The notes below the pieces were generated by a model. That model did not search any database. It had not been told where the DNA came from and saw only the letters and a list, made by a program, of their open reading frames with translations. Position numbers and translations under genes: made by a program. From contig NC_054534.1 of assembly GCF_017654505.1 (NCBI RefSeq), forward strand, positions 44,825,726 to 44,889,725: a stretch of DNA of 64,000 nucleotides, read 5' to 3'. Position 1 is the stretch's first letter, and the number at the start of each line of letters is the position of its first letter. Origin of the DNA: Polyodon spathula (taxonomy: Eukaryota > Chordata > Actinopteri > Acipenseriformes > Polyodontidae). Positions 9,979-21,330 of this stretch are shown here, in pieces.

Positions 9979-10539
9979 TTGTGCAAAGCACACATGGCCT
10001 CAATGGCCACCTCCCCCCTTAAAATCCCTAAAGTCTCACTCAAAGTCCTGGGCCAAGAACAGAGACTTTTAGGGTGTGATGGGTGGCAATGTTGCCAGTA
10101 GCCAGGCTGCTACTGGCTATGCTGTCAGCAGACGTGCTGACAGTGGGACGAATCTCTCCTCCCGCTGTACCACTGGTAGCGGAAATCCTGTCAATTGTGC
10201 GGCTGTCAGCAGACGTGCTGACAGCTCTCAGACTGACTCCTTCAGCCAGGGCAAGTCCAGCAGCGGAAAAGCTGCTGGGGTTGGTGGTCTCCAGACCTCC
10301 CCCAAACAAAACTGCTGCAGGGGAAGGTGGTCTCCTGACCTCTCCCCCCTTTATAGCCAGCAGCTCCCTCTGGGGGGACTCGAAGGGAGTCAGGCATCCT
10401 TTGGCAAAGAGAGGCAAGGAGTCAGGACAAGCGGGGGTGCGGGAGTTGGCCCTCTTCTCGGCCACTGAGGCCGGGCAGTTCTTCCCCGTGCTTGTATAGG
10501 CTGCTGAGGACCGCCAGCATCTAGTCCTGGTCCTTCTGG

Positions 10540-11170
10540 TGCAGGGAGAGGCAGCTCCTACTCCTCTCCTTGTGATGGTGGAGGAAGTGATACCAGCAGG
10601 CATTCGTCCTCTGCTGGTGCGGAAAGTGATTCCAGCAGGCATTCATCCTCCATTGGTTGGGGAAGTGATACCAGCAGGCATTCATCCTCTGCTGGTGGAC
10701 AGGGGCCCAGCAGGCATTCACCCTCTGCTGGTGGTCAGGGACCCAGCAGGCATTCACCCTCTGCTGGTGGAGGTGGCAGAGACATGTAGTCTTCTGCCGG
10801 TGAAGGTGGCAGAGTCCGAGGCAACACCTGCTGCTCTGCTCCTGCCGATGGAGGTGGCGGAGGCATGTAGTCTTCTGCCAGTGAAGGTGTCGGAGGCAGA
10901 GGCAGCTCCTACTGCTCTGCTCCTGCCGGTGGAGGTGTCGGAGGCAGAGGCAGCTCCTACTGCTCCTGCCGGTGGAGGTGGCGGAGGCAGAGGTAGCTCC
11001 TGCTGCTCTGCTCCTGCCGGTGGAGGTGACGGGGGTAGAGGCAGCTCCTGCTGCTCTGCTCCTGCCAGTGGAGGTGGCAAAGGCATGTAGTCTCCTGTTG
11101 GTGAAGGTGGCAGAGCCCAAGGCAGCTCCTGCTGCCCTGCTCCTGCCGATGGAGGTGGTGGAGGCGTGTG
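10540..11170 (-). repeat. Tandem repeats inside the family B element
   Basis: Two arrays. At 10580-10770 a roughly 36-bp unit contains GCAGGCATTCATCCTCTGCTGG on the plus strand. At 10770-11165 a roughly 45-60-bp unit contains CTGCTCCTGCCGGTGGAGGTGGC. Long open frames on both strands arise from the lack of stops in these repeats. Confidence 0.85.
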
Positions 11171-11214
11171 GTCTCCTGGCAGCGGAGGTGGGAGCAGCGT
11201 GTAGTCTACCCTTG

Positions 11215-11604
11215 TTACAGGGGACTGGTGTGGCTCTCCCTCACTTGCAGGGGACTGGTGGGCTCTTTCTCCTGCTCTGGAGACAGTGGTGGGACCTCTC
11301 CCTCTGGCACTGGAGATGGCAGCAACGGCTCCTCTCCCTCTGGCGCTGGAGACAAAACCAGCAGGCATTCTTCCTCTGCTGGTGGAGACTTGGGCGGTGG
11401 AATCTCTGCCTTCCTCTTCCCCTTTCCCCTTCTCGGCCTCCTCCTCACCTTCCTCTCCTGGGACAGTTCCTCCTCTCTCTCTTGGTAGGGGAAGCGCACC
11501 ACTGGGTGCCCGAACTCCCCACAGGCAAGGCACCAGCCTTGGTCCTCTAGACCACCGAGGTCTTCCAGATCTAGGGGGTGCTGGTAATCCCACAATGACA
11601 GCAC
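11215..11604 (-). pseudogene. Truncated gag C-terminus with degenerate CCHC knuckle
   Basis: A 129-codon minus-strand frame opens directly at the LTR boundary. Residues 24-37 read WCLACGEFGHPVVRF: C-x2-C-x4-H is intact but the last Cys position is Phe. It continues into a charged EREEELSQERKVRRRPRRGKGKRK segment and Pro/Glu-rich repeats. Gag knuckles bind the element RNA during packaging; here the matrix and capsid parts are missing. The start codon is only the first Met in frame and is not supported by other signals. Confidence 0.5.
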
Positions 11605-11605
11605 G

Positions 11606-12192
11606 TATCACAAAGATGGCTGCAGTGGGTGATGTCAGACCAGAAACAGGAAATAAACAACAAGAGAGGTGGAGTTTGGTGGAGCTGAGCGAATGGTCTC
11701 GCTCAGCATTTAATAAGTGAACAGTCAGGAAATTTAAAAGATTGTAAAAACAAAAACACAGGACATGGCACTTTCGACAAAATAGACAAACAAAATGGAC
11801 TACACAGACAAACACGGTGAGCTTCTATTTTTCTTACAATTATCACAATTACCTCCATCTCCAATCCCGTTCTCCACTCACCAAACACACAACCCTGAGT
11901 ATGTGAAAACATGCAGCTTTTATGCAGCTGTACCGAGACTCGATTGCTAATCAATCATTCAATTGGAGTCGCGGTACAACTGCACGTGAATTAATAAAGT
12001 GCAATTCCCCGTGCTCACATATTATTACTTTTTACTTGCACGTGAAGTGCTGTGCAATCCTCGTGCCTAAATACAAATATACATATTAAACACTCGTGTT
12101 ACACAGACCCGTTTATATCCCTTGTACCAATGACTGTACACCAACATTAACACACAACATATAATACACACAGGGGCAGGCACTTTGCCACA
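11606..12192 (-). repeat. 5' LTR, family B
   Basis: 587 bp. Minus strand starts TGTGGCAAAGTGCC and ends CATCTTTGTGATA, whereas the intact family terminus is TTTGTGACA. A GGGATATAAACGGG motif near 12110-12125 is TATA-like. The family is seen five times in the window: here, 9726-9956, 13565-13874, 26818-27471 and 28017-28618. Confidence 0.85.
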
Positions 12193-12651
12193 CTGGGACA
12201 CAGATGTTTTTGGGTACGCTCAGACCTATCTGATGATCCTTCTATTGGATATTATGAGTTTTGCAGAGCCTGAAGCAACCAAAAATAAAAAAAATTAAAA
12301 AATCAACATGTCCCAGCTACTTCCCACATTTGGTAACAACGCCAGGGATTATCTATGGGACGTTTATTAAGAGAATGGTTCTCAATTCTGAAAGCAGCCT
12401 CAGAAGCGATCTTTCAATTTCCTCTCAGCCAGGATGTGATGCGAAATACTGGCTAACAGCTACTGCCTGCCAGCCATTATGCAACAGAAAATGTTTTCTT
12501 TGGAAGCTGCCCATAACCTAAAGGGGGACCTTCACAATAAAATATAGCTGAGAGAGAGAGTAAGCTTAAGTAAGCACTCTGAAGCGAAGGAAATATAAAA
12601 AATATTCAGCAATTTGGCAAATGTGATCTAAAGATTCAAAGAGAGATGTGT
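12193..12651. other. No gene seen
   Basis: AT-rich sequence. The 86-codon open frame at 12261-12521 shows no domain. Confidence 0.5.
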
Positions 12652-13210
12652 TTAAGAACATAAGAAAGTTTACAAACGAGAGGAGGCCATTCTCCCATCT
12701 TGCTTGTTTGGTTGTCAGTAGCTTATTGATCCCAGTATCTATTAAAGCAGCTCCTCGAAGGATCCCAGGGTGTCAGCTTCGATAACATTACTGGGGAGTT
12801 GGTTCCAGACCCTCACGATTCTCTGTGTAAAAAGTGCCTCCTATTTTCTGTTCTGAATCTCCATTTGTGACCCCAGGTCCTTTTTTTTTTTTTTTTTTTT
12901 CAGGTCAAAAAAGTCAGCTGGGTCGACATTGTTAATAACTTTTAGAATTTTGAATACTTGAATCAAATCGCCGGATAGTCTTCTTTGTTCAAGACTGAAT
13001 AGATTAAATTATTTTAGCATGTCTGCATATGACATGCTTTTTAAACCAGTAATAATTCTGTTCACTCTTCCTTGCAGTCTTTTTAAAGCAGCACTGTCCT
13101 TTTTGTAGGAAGGTGACCAGAATTGAACACAATATTCTAGATGAGGTCTTACTAATGCATTGTAAAGTTTTAGCAATACTTCCCTTGATTTTGATAAAAT
13201 AATAAGCATC
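12652..13210 (-). pseudogene. CR1-like LINE fragment, RT C-terminal end, minus strand
   Basis: Minus-strand frames include LYNALVRPHLEYCVQFWSP and LKRLQGRVNRIITGLKSMSYADML (13009-13212), then further scraps of the DFFDLxxETRTxGHKW region around a T-run at 12879-12899. The segment extends to AACATAAGAAAGTTTACAAA at 12656, the 3' UTR-like part of this LINE. It is the same family as 2690-3054. Confidence 0.8.
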
Positions 13211-13564
13211 AAATTATGAAGATGTTCAATAAATGGCCTTGTCTAAGGTTTTATCATTACATCAGCCAGTTAGACTTACCAAATCACTTTCATTGATTGT
13301 TTTGCATCTGGCACACTCACACTTCTGCATACTGAAAATCAATGATATACTGGTCTTCTTGATCCAAGACGATACTCCAGTAGGAAACAATGGGCAGCTA
13401 TATGTAGCAGCAAAGGATTTGAAGTCATGGTTAGACCAGTGAAATTCTAAATGTGTGAACTGATCCCTTCAGGTTGACTTTGTGTTTCAGCTGACCTTAC
13501 TAGGGTTTGGTTTCTAGGGATCATTCATGAGTTACATCTGAACTCCCTACAAAAGCTGGTTAAA
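13211..13564. other. No gene seen
   Basis: No repeat or protein recognised. Confidence 0.5.
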
Positions 13565-13874
13565 ATGGTTTCGCTCAGCATTTAATAAATAAACAGAACA
13601 GAAAATAAAAAGGTTGAAAGACAAAACCACATAGGACACTAGTGAAAACATGCTGCTTTTATGCAGCTGTACCGAGACTCGACTGCTAATCAATCATTCA
13701 ATTGTATTCGCAGTACAACTGCACGTGAAGTGCTGTGCAATACTTGTGCCTAAATATAAATATATATTTTAAACACTCATGTTACACAGACCCGTTTATA
13801 CCCATGTACCAATGGCTATACACCAACATTAACACACAATACAAAATACACACAGGGGCAGGCACTTTGCCTCA
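13565..13874 (-). repeat. Internally deleted LTR, family B, minus strand
   Basis: The right edge matches the family start, with TGAGGCAAAG in place of TGTGGCAAAG. The body matches CCGTTTATACCC, the CAGTTGTACCGAGACTC stretch and GCATTTAATAAATAAACAG. Parts of the middle and the U5 end are absent compared with 26818-27471. Confidence 0.75.
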
Positions 13875-14744
13875 GGGACACAAAGTAGTGTAATTTTAAA
13901 ATGTTTAATGCTGCTGCTGCCTAGAAATAGATATATAATTGTTGCTCAACAGCATTTTTAGTAATCTAGATATACAATTATTTTTTGAAAAAACTTTATC
14001 TGAGATCTAAAAAATATGCACTTCCTTGAAAGACCACAAATTGTCTCTACAGTATTTACCCAGCAACTGCCTTAAATGTGACAATGCACCTTTAAAGTAA
14101 TTGTAGTTAACAAAATACGTCCATTAGTTATACAGGTCTCAAACATTCAGTTAAAGAAGCACATGCTATAGCAAACATGTATTTTCATTTTAAATTAGAC
14201 AGTTGCTACAACACTGGGTTAAAGAAAGCTTCCCAGTTTGCTTGCCTACCTGAAGTCTGTTACTGTTTAACTTCCTTGTTCATTTCACCCCTGCAGTGTC
14301 ATCTGTGTCAAAGCATGTTACTGGCTGAAAGCATGTTAATCAAAAGTGGAAGCAGCTGACTTGTTATGACAGGAAAGAGCTGCCAGTGAAAGGGGAGGGG
14401 ACAATTCCACCCTCCAGATGAAATTAACAAGAAAGTATTGTAAAACTGGCTCAAACAGGTGTGAGCCCTGAGACTGCCGGGACTGGTTTTGGGACTATCA
14501 GGGGTACTGAAATTATTGGGAGACATGTAAATAGTTGATTATTCCATTGTTACTGTGTTTTACTGTATTTGTAGCCTCTTCTTGCTGTGAGTGATTGGCA
14601 GGCTGATGTCAGAGCAAGACGCCTCCCCTGACTGAAACCGGCAAATGAGAATTTTGACCTGCGTGCTGATTGGTCCCCTATGCATACTGGCGGGCAGCCC
14701 CGCTGCAAAGAAGAGGAGAGTTGTGCCGAACAAGCTGCAGTATC

Positions 14745-14790
<46 letters not shown>

Positions 14791-15150
14791 CCCACACTAC
14801 CTCCGGAGAGAGCGAGCTGCCGCACACCGCTACCATTGCTGACAGCATGTTAGACAGCTGTCTACATGCCTTTCCAGAGAGCAACCACCTAGCAGACCGA
14901 GAGAGCACAACACTAGTATCCATTTGCCAAGAGCTAGAGATCCTATTCTAAAAGAGCTGGAAATAAATGATGGTTCTAACTGCCTTCAAAAATCTCCCTC
15001 CCGACCTGTGAGGGGCGCTGTGTAAAGGGAACAGAGTGCCCCGGATTCGACGGTCAGATAGTTCATTTCAAGGGTTAGGTGGAAGTTGGCCATCTAGAAA
15101 GGGGGTGGAGCTATGGTACACCAAGTCATCACCCCAGAAGAAAAGTGATG
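13875..15150. other. Unassigned, contains GA microsatellite
   Basis: No protein recognised. A GA repeat occupies 14749-14787. The stretch 14540-15150 is more GC-rich than its surroundings and might be non-coding interior of a retroelement ending at the LTR at 15151, but no protein supports this. Confidence 0.45.
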
Positions 15151-15678
15151 TGGCCACCGCAGACTGGAGGAGAAACTGTTGCACTCGCTATCCAAGGAAG
15201 CATGACTGATGGTAAAAAAGGGGACGTGGCTAGCTGAAACTGAGACAGGAGAAAGGTGATTTAACCATGAGTGTTTTGTTTGTTTGTCGAGTCTAATTGT
15301 ACTGTTTGTTATTATTAGATGGCTAACACAATCTGGAACTGTCGCTACAGGCCAGCACTAAACCCGGACAACACTTCTAAACTGTGCATGAATACATTTT
15401 ATTTCACCACAAGCCCTTTAGGACTTGTGATTGTGTGTGTGTGTGTGTGTGTGTGTGTCTTTGTGTGTGTTTTACTGTGTTTATCGAACTGTGTTTATTT
15501 GGAACTGTCTTTATTTGGAACAGTGCAATACACATTGTGTTGTACTGCCTGGCACTATTCTTTGTGGTTGCCAGACCGGGATTATAAATAAATGTATTGT
15601 TTGGACCGTGAACTTTGTTGTCTGTCTTCTCTTTCTTAATCACATTACCACTACACCTGCACACTGATTATCACTTAA
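15151..15678 (+). repeat. LTR, family C, plus strand
   Basis: It begins TGGCCACCGCAGACTGGAG and aligns throughout with the reverse complement of 24101-25830 with its Tc1 removed. Shared blocks are GCATGACTGATGG, ACGTGGCTAG, CATGAGTGTTTT, AACCCGGACAACACTTC, a TG microsatellite (15432-15458), GTGCAATACACATTG and CGTGAACTTTGTTGTCTGTC. The last about 15 bp differ, so the right end at 15678 is approximate. It abuts the hAT remnant, whose reading frame stops at the junction. Confidence 0.8.
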
Positions 15679-16600
15679 ACCGTAGATCAAGGAAGCTATT
15701 AACTTCCAGAAGTTTAGTACTGGTACTGTTTTCATACCTCTTGCTGAGGTCCTCTCGAATGATCTGCTTCATTTCAACTGCCAGGGGTTGGTCATCTGTG
15801 CTTAGCACAAGAAGTTCAGTCATAAAATGGTGAAGTATGGGTTGTATAACAGATATTGTCATGTGCTCCTCGCCAGCTAGAGAGTCTGTGAAAATATTAA
15901 GACGTCCTAAAACTCTGTGAACATCTTCCAGAGCTGCGACATGGTAATCTTTTGGCTTGAGATACCAAGCATTCCTGTCAGTTGCAAGCACAGCACAGAT
16001 TGCCTGCTGCTGTTCCAAGAACCTGTTGATCATTACAAAAGTTGAACCCCATCTAGTAATCATATCATGCAGCAACGAGAACTGAATGACATTTAACTCA
16101 ATTTGTTTGTTCCTGAGCTCTCGTTTTTTCTTCCCGTTAAAGCAAATATCGACAAACTCTTACTACTGAATCTAGAGCTTTTCCGATAGCTAGGTTCAAA
16201 TTGTGGCCAAAGCAGGAAAACCACGGTTACAGCCAACTCCTCCTGGAAAGCTTTTTTCATGTTGCTTGCTTTGTCTGTTGTCACCCATGTAAGTAGTTTC
16301 TTGTTAAGTTTCCACTCATGCAATAATCCCAGAAAAGTCTCAGAAATATTAGCACTTGTGTGATCCTGTGGCATGACTGAGAAATGTAATGAACTGTGAG
16401 AGTGATGTAAGGCTCTCCTTTTCCATCTCCACTGGTCCACATGTCAATTGTAGCAGAATACCATGAAGCTGCTTGAACAGATACCTCAACCTCAGCACAC
16501 ACAACACCATATACCAATGGAATTTATTTTCCTGAGATGGCAAGGTTATACCTTGGGTGAAGTTTATGGACCAACTGTTTGAATCAAGGGTTCTCAACCG
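15671..16600 (-). pseudogene. hAT-type transposase remnant, minus strand
   Basis: Translated minus-strand pieces: a TIDMWTSGDGKGEPYITLTVHYI-like block (16430-16460 region), LLTWVTTDKASNMKKAFQEEL (the TTDxASNM stretch of hAT RNase-H-like cores), then MITRWGSTFVMINRFLEQQQAICAVL (the TRWxST motif) and ALEDVHRVLGRLNIFTDSLAGE (15671-16075). The frame breaks at least twice. The C-terminal dimerisation domain is missing because the copy ends at FLDLRFK, next to LTR C. The BED finger is also absent. Confidence 0.8.
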
Positions 16601-17172
16601 TTTGAAAAGGAAGCATGGCTTTTACCAAAAACATTACTAATGCTTTGTTTATTTAATTTGATGGTTTTGAATTTGCGTTATACTTTCATACACGATCAAA
16701 AGCATCTGTAATTGATTGATGTGCTGGAACTGATCTTTCATTAGCAGTAGTACTGTTTTCCTAAAACAGAAAGTAAAAAACTAAAAACAGATATAATTTG
16801 CTACTCCCCATTTTGTTGATAAATTATTAATAGCACACAGGTGGAAGAAAAATAACCTCAATGACATTTTCCCTATATAGTTTTAACATTATTAATATTA
16901 ACAGAAAATTGAGACCTTAATTTAAGTCTGTCCAAATGGGACTGCAAGCTTATTTTTCCTCCTCATTATTTAGTTAAATGTACTTAGAAACAACCCAAAA
17001 ATACAATTAAAACATGTCTTTCAATACATTTAAACTACTTGCTTTCTGTAAGGCACACACTAAAGTAAAAAACTGCAACTAAATGTTCTCAATTCTTTTT
17101 GAAGTTTATTTTTCTGCAAGTAAAACCACCACCACAAAAGTAAAATTAAAAAGTATATATATATATATATAT

Positions 17173-17232
<60 letters not shown>

Positions 17233-17300
17233 TATATAATTATTATTTATTTTTTACGGCTCCCAAGCCCCAGTATCAGTACTCGTCTAAGCGTGTTTAG
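16601..17300. other. No gene; AT-rich with TA microsatellite
   Basis: A TA repeat lies at 17154-17240 with a short CACACACA interruption. Nothing else recognised. Confidence 0.6.
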
Positions 17301-17309
17301 TTCTCAATG

Positions 17310-17855
17310 TGCCAAGTTTAAAATCAGCAACTTCAACTGCTCCACAGAAGAAGACTTTGAAAGTTTTTTTTTTTCCAAAATGCGTCAGGCAGCCATCTTG
17401 TCTAACGTGAGTTTCTTAAAAGTCAGTTGTATTGCTACAGAGTCAAGGATGATGCTTGTGAAGTTTTGAGTTAGTCAAGTAAACCGTTTGTCAACTGAGG
17501 CAGTTTTGAATTTCAGACGTAAACATACACCTGGCGGCCATCTTGTTTTATAAAACATAACCATTTTGACATATTTGTATTCCAGTGTTACTGGGACAAT
17601 AACTACCATGTTTGGAGTTTGTTGGTCAAACGGTGTTCAAATAGCAGCAGTTTGCTTAAGGGTGAGTTTCAATAAGATTTGTGGCAGCCATTTTGACATT
17701 AAAATTTATCGCAGAAACTTCTGCTTCACAAGCTTGATGTGGGTTTGGATGCTGGTGATATATGCCAAGTGTCAGATCAATCACTTCACCAGTTCCCAAG
17801 AAGAAGATTTCGAAAGGTTTCTAAAAAAATGCATCAAACGGCCATTTTGGTTTCC
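17310..17855 (+). repeat. About four diverged 150-bp tandem repeats with GCCAT(C/T)TTG motifs
   Basis: GCCATCTTG or GCCATTTTG occurs at 17392, 17537, 17687 and 17841, spaced 145, 150 and 154 bp. The flanking sequence of the first and last units aligns: GCCAAGT, CACTTCA or CAACTTCAACTG, AAGAAGA(C/T)TT(T/C)GAAAG, then AATGC(G/A)TCA. The core resembles the complement of a YY1 site (AAGATGGC). Open frames across the array are not convincing. Confidence 0.6.
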
Positions 17856-18237
17856 GGTAAACACCTTTTTTTTTTAAATTGCAAGGACGCAGCAGCAAAA
17901 GCATGCTTTTTCATCATCCAACAGCCAATGTATCCAGTTTGTTACCTGCCAATTCAGAACCTGATCAGTCACACATCTTCAAAGCAGCAGCAGCAGTTTA
18001 AAATTTTGGGGAAAAAAAAACTTAAAAAAAAAAAACTATAATGATTGGCTTCCCAGCCTTCTTGGAAGCCTAAAAACTTTAACAATAACAGTAGGCTTCC
18101 CAGCCTTGCTGGGAAGTCTAATAATAATTAATGAAAAACTTTAACAATAACAAAAACGTAACATTGTATACAATATGTGACTATGGAATTAGAGGAATAA
18201 GGGCATATGATGTTCTTTATACATAAGTTTCCACGTG

Positions 18238-18269
<32 letters not shown>

Positions 18270-18422
18270 ATTTAAAAACATGTTTCAATACCTATACTGA
18301 CTTTACCTGAGGTAGCCTGTTTCTGGTTTGGCATAACAGTATAACGTGTACATTTTAATTACTAAGGTATTGATTTTTTTTTTTTAACTGGCCTCTTCCC
18401 GAATTTTGGTGCAATTGTATAC
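17856..18422. other. AT-rich spacer with two hairpins
   Basis: Two adjacent inverted repeats occur: GGCTTCCCAGCCTTCTTGGAAGCC (arms GGCTTCC/GGAAGCC, near 18047-18070) and CTTCCCAGCCTTGCTGGGAAG (near 18095-18115). AAAACTTTAACAATAACA recurs after each. Poly-T tracts lie at 18240-18263 and 18376-18385. Confidence 0.6.
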
Positions 18423-20575
18423 TAGGGCTGCAACGATAAAATTGAAAATCGATATTTTTATCGATTTTCCTCCTTATTACGATAATCAATAATAAAACTG
18501 GTCATAGATAATGGCAAAGTTTATTACATTTCTGGAATTTATAAACTAAATGTTGCACCGAACTTCCTATCTTGGCATTTAAATTACAGGACGCCACCAA
18601 GATGGCTACTTTAAACACCTGACACTAATACCCTCAAGTGCAGCGCGAAACTGATTAATTCTCTTCCGGTTCGTTTTCATAATTGAAAGATGTCTGACAA
18701 AAGTGATAGCACAGTGGGTAGAAGTGCTTATGAGCGGACAATTGTTACACCACCCAGTATGAAAAGCAAATACTGGTATCATCTTGGATTCTGGACGATT
18801 GCAGGACAGACTGAAAATAAAAATAAAAATGTTGTATGTAAATTATGCAAACGCGAACTCCCCTATAATTCAAATACAACGAACATGAGAAGCCATTTGG
18901 AAAAACACCACCCCATCGACTGCAGCAAAATACACAGTAAGGAGGAGGGATCAGAAACAGCTGGGCTTTGGTGTCCTAAACAGCCACGAATGACAGCGTT
19001 TTTTCAACAAACCTCTGCTGATGCATTACCTGGTCAACGAAGTGAAGCAATTACGAAATCTCTTGTAAAATTAATCTGCAAAGATATGAGACCCATCAGC
19101 ATTTGTCGAGGGTGATGGTTTCAGGGAATTTTGCTGTGAAATTAGTCGAGATACCAAATTCCGACTCGCAAAACAATTTCAAGGAACATAGTTAAACTGT
19201 ATGATACCACTCGTGCAAATGTAAAACAAATACTGCATGATTGTAAGGACACTGCTTTAACTACAGATGGTTGGACCTCCTTAGCCACCGATGCTTATGT
19301 TACCGTAACATCACATTGCATTACTGATTCTTGGTAACTGCAAGATTTTGTTCTGCAAGCCAAAGAGCTTCGAGGAAGTCACACAGCAGAAAAGTTGCAG
19401 AGTTTATTTCAGAAATTCTGAATGATTTTAATATACGCATAATTCTGTAATTGTTGTCACTACTGATAATGCACTGAACAACGTCAACGCAATACAAAGA
19501 TATCTCAATTTGATCAACATCCCGTGTGTGGCTCACACAATTAACCTTGCTGTACGGAAGGGACTGAATACTGGACCGATCGAAAGAACACTTACCCGAC
19601 TTAAACATTCGGCTGCACATTTCAATAGATCACCAACTTACAAATGTCTTCTGGAGGATAAGCAAAAGTCACTTGGCTTAAAAAATGACAATTTAATCAA
19701 TCACTGTGTTACACACTGGAACAGCACCTACGACATGATTTGCCGAGCATCAGAACAGCAGGCTGCAGTGGCCTCTGTAATCTTTGAAAAAAAGCTCTTG
19801 CATCTGGAGTTAACAACTAACGAATGGATGTTTGTTGAAAATATCCGTGACACTCTGAAACCATTCAAAATGGCAACCACTGCATTATCAACCGACAAAT
19901 AGCTCACAGCTTCGGCTGTTTTATCTCTTCAGCATATCAGGATCAATTAGGTTAAAACCTTTGCATCATCTGAAATTCCTGTAATAAAGGAGATGAAAAA
20001 CAAAATCTACAGTGATCTGAGTTTGAGGTAAGACAAAGAAGAACGACAATCAACATTCATGCTTTTGAACAAAAAGTCATTCTTTGACCCATGCTTTCAC
20101 CAACTGATACATTTATCTGAACAAGAAAAGTGTCAGGTATAGAAGAAATTCAAACAGAAGTGATACAGCGTTTTGTAAATGAAACTGGGTTGGTAAAGGA
20201 AAGTGGCAGTTCTGAAAATAAAGAAGCTAGCAGAAAAAACTGTGCTGACTGCAATGGGTGACCTGTTTGGGGACACTTACACCTGCGGGCAAGAAGAAAC
20301 AGAGAATTGCGAAATACAACTAATGCAGGAGATGACGTGCAATGTCAAGGACACACCCTTCTCAGCAGATAGCAATCCACACGAATGGTGGAAAAAATCA
20401 GGCCTGAAATAGCCACACCTTGCTCAACTGGCCAAAAAATACCAGTGTGTGCCAGGCACATCTGTGCGCGCTAAACATGTCTTTTTGACAGCAGGAAACA
20501 TTGTAAATAAAAAGCGAGCAGCCATGGATCCAGAGCAAGTCGACACGCTTGTGTTCCTTGCAAACAACATTTAAA
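18423..20575 (+). mobile_element. hAT (ZBED-type) transposon, decayed, plus strand
   Basis: The left end carries TAGGGCTGCAACGATAAAA at 18423, typical of hAT termini. Coding sequence spans 18690-20573 in broken frames. A matching right terminus with an 8-bp duplication of TTGTATAC was not found, so the right limit given is the end of the coding remnant. Confidence 0.7.
18690..20573 (+). pseudogene. hAT transposase pseudogene with BED zinc finger
   Basis: The first frame (18690-19115, 141 codons) holds a BED finger at residues about 28-75: aromatic WYHLGFW, Cys50, Cys53, His69 and His73/74, for binding transposon ends. After a frame break come ALTTDGWTSLATDAYVTVTSHCI (19250-19330), then 19510-19902 with INIPCVAHTINLAVRKGL, LINHCVTHWNSTYDMICRASEQQAAV and DTLKPFKMATTALSTDK, the RNase-H-like core. 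The C-terminal dimerisation domain is at 20380-20573: PHEWWKKSGL, a stop, HLAQLAKKYQCVPGTSVRAKHVF, NIVNKKRAAMDPEQVDTLVFL. Several frameshifts and at least one in-frame stop make it non-functional. The upstream bases 18590-18689 look like its leader. Confidence 0.85.
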
Positions 20576-21330
20576 ACATGTACATTTGAATGGACACTGG
20601 ATTGGATATACATAGTTTTTGTTTCTTTTTGGACTTACAATTCTGTGAGCTAGTTGGACATTTCCTAAGGACAACACACAGTAAGTAACTTACTGTGCAT
20701 TAACTTACATATTGTTTCATTTGGAAGTTTATATTTTGTGTACCTGGGTAACCATATATACAGTTCTTTTTCAACGTATTTTTATGTTAGTTTGACTTTT
20801 GACCCTCATCCAGTTGCCACAACCCATCGCGGGGAGATGCAGATGTTTTTTCTAAACATGAAGGGTTGTGAAGATACTAAAACATTGTAAGAGTATAATA
20901 TAGAGGTGTCTTATTTTGTATTGTAGGTAAAACAAAAATAACTCTGAATTTCAGTTATCAGGTTACATAACTTAACACATTGTTTTAACTGTGTAGTTTG
21001 TATTCTTACTACTGCGACTGTAACAATTTTAAGCGAAATGCGGGGGAATAAAAAATAAATAAACCTTGCTTGAGCAGGCAATAAAGTATTGGAAAGGTGT
21101 TAGTGGCAGAATGAAGGTGGGGAAATGAATGGAAAAATGTATTTTTGTACAATGGGACAAATAAAAATATAATGGGAGAAATAAAATGGCAATCTGTCCC
21201 AGGTACAATTATGGTGATAAGTGAGGGTGGTGTGACACAGTACAGAGAGGGCATTGTACTGAAAAAAAATCAAGGGAAATTCTTAAAACAAAATACAACA
21301 TTGGAGCCCTGTATATGTTGTTATTAAAGT
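20576..21330. other. No gene seen
   Basis: AT-rich, no domain recognised in the short frames. Confidence 0.5.

Larger units (their letters stand above)
9726..12192 (-). mobile_element. Pol-less LTR retrotransposon, family B LTRs, minus strand
   Basis: On the minus strand the order is 5' LTR (12192-11606), a 1.65-kb interior (11605-9957) and a partial 3' LTR (9956-9726). The interior encodes a gag-knuckle ORF, then Pro/Ser/Glu-rich tandem repeats, then a 3' segment shared with the 5013-7894 element, then a G-run at the polypurine position. No pol genes are present. The 3' LTR is cut where the sequence joins DIRS leader repeats, so no target duplication can be read. Confidence 0.75.

Noticed and set aside
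10040..11815. Long open frames on both strands (up to 353 codons)
   Set aside because: They overlap each other over GC-rich tandem repeats in an LTR element; openness follows from composition, and only the gag-knuckle frame has recognisable residues.
13875..15150. Interior of a retroelement ending in the family C LTR
   Set aside because: No gag or pol similarity and no opposite LTR; left as unassigned.
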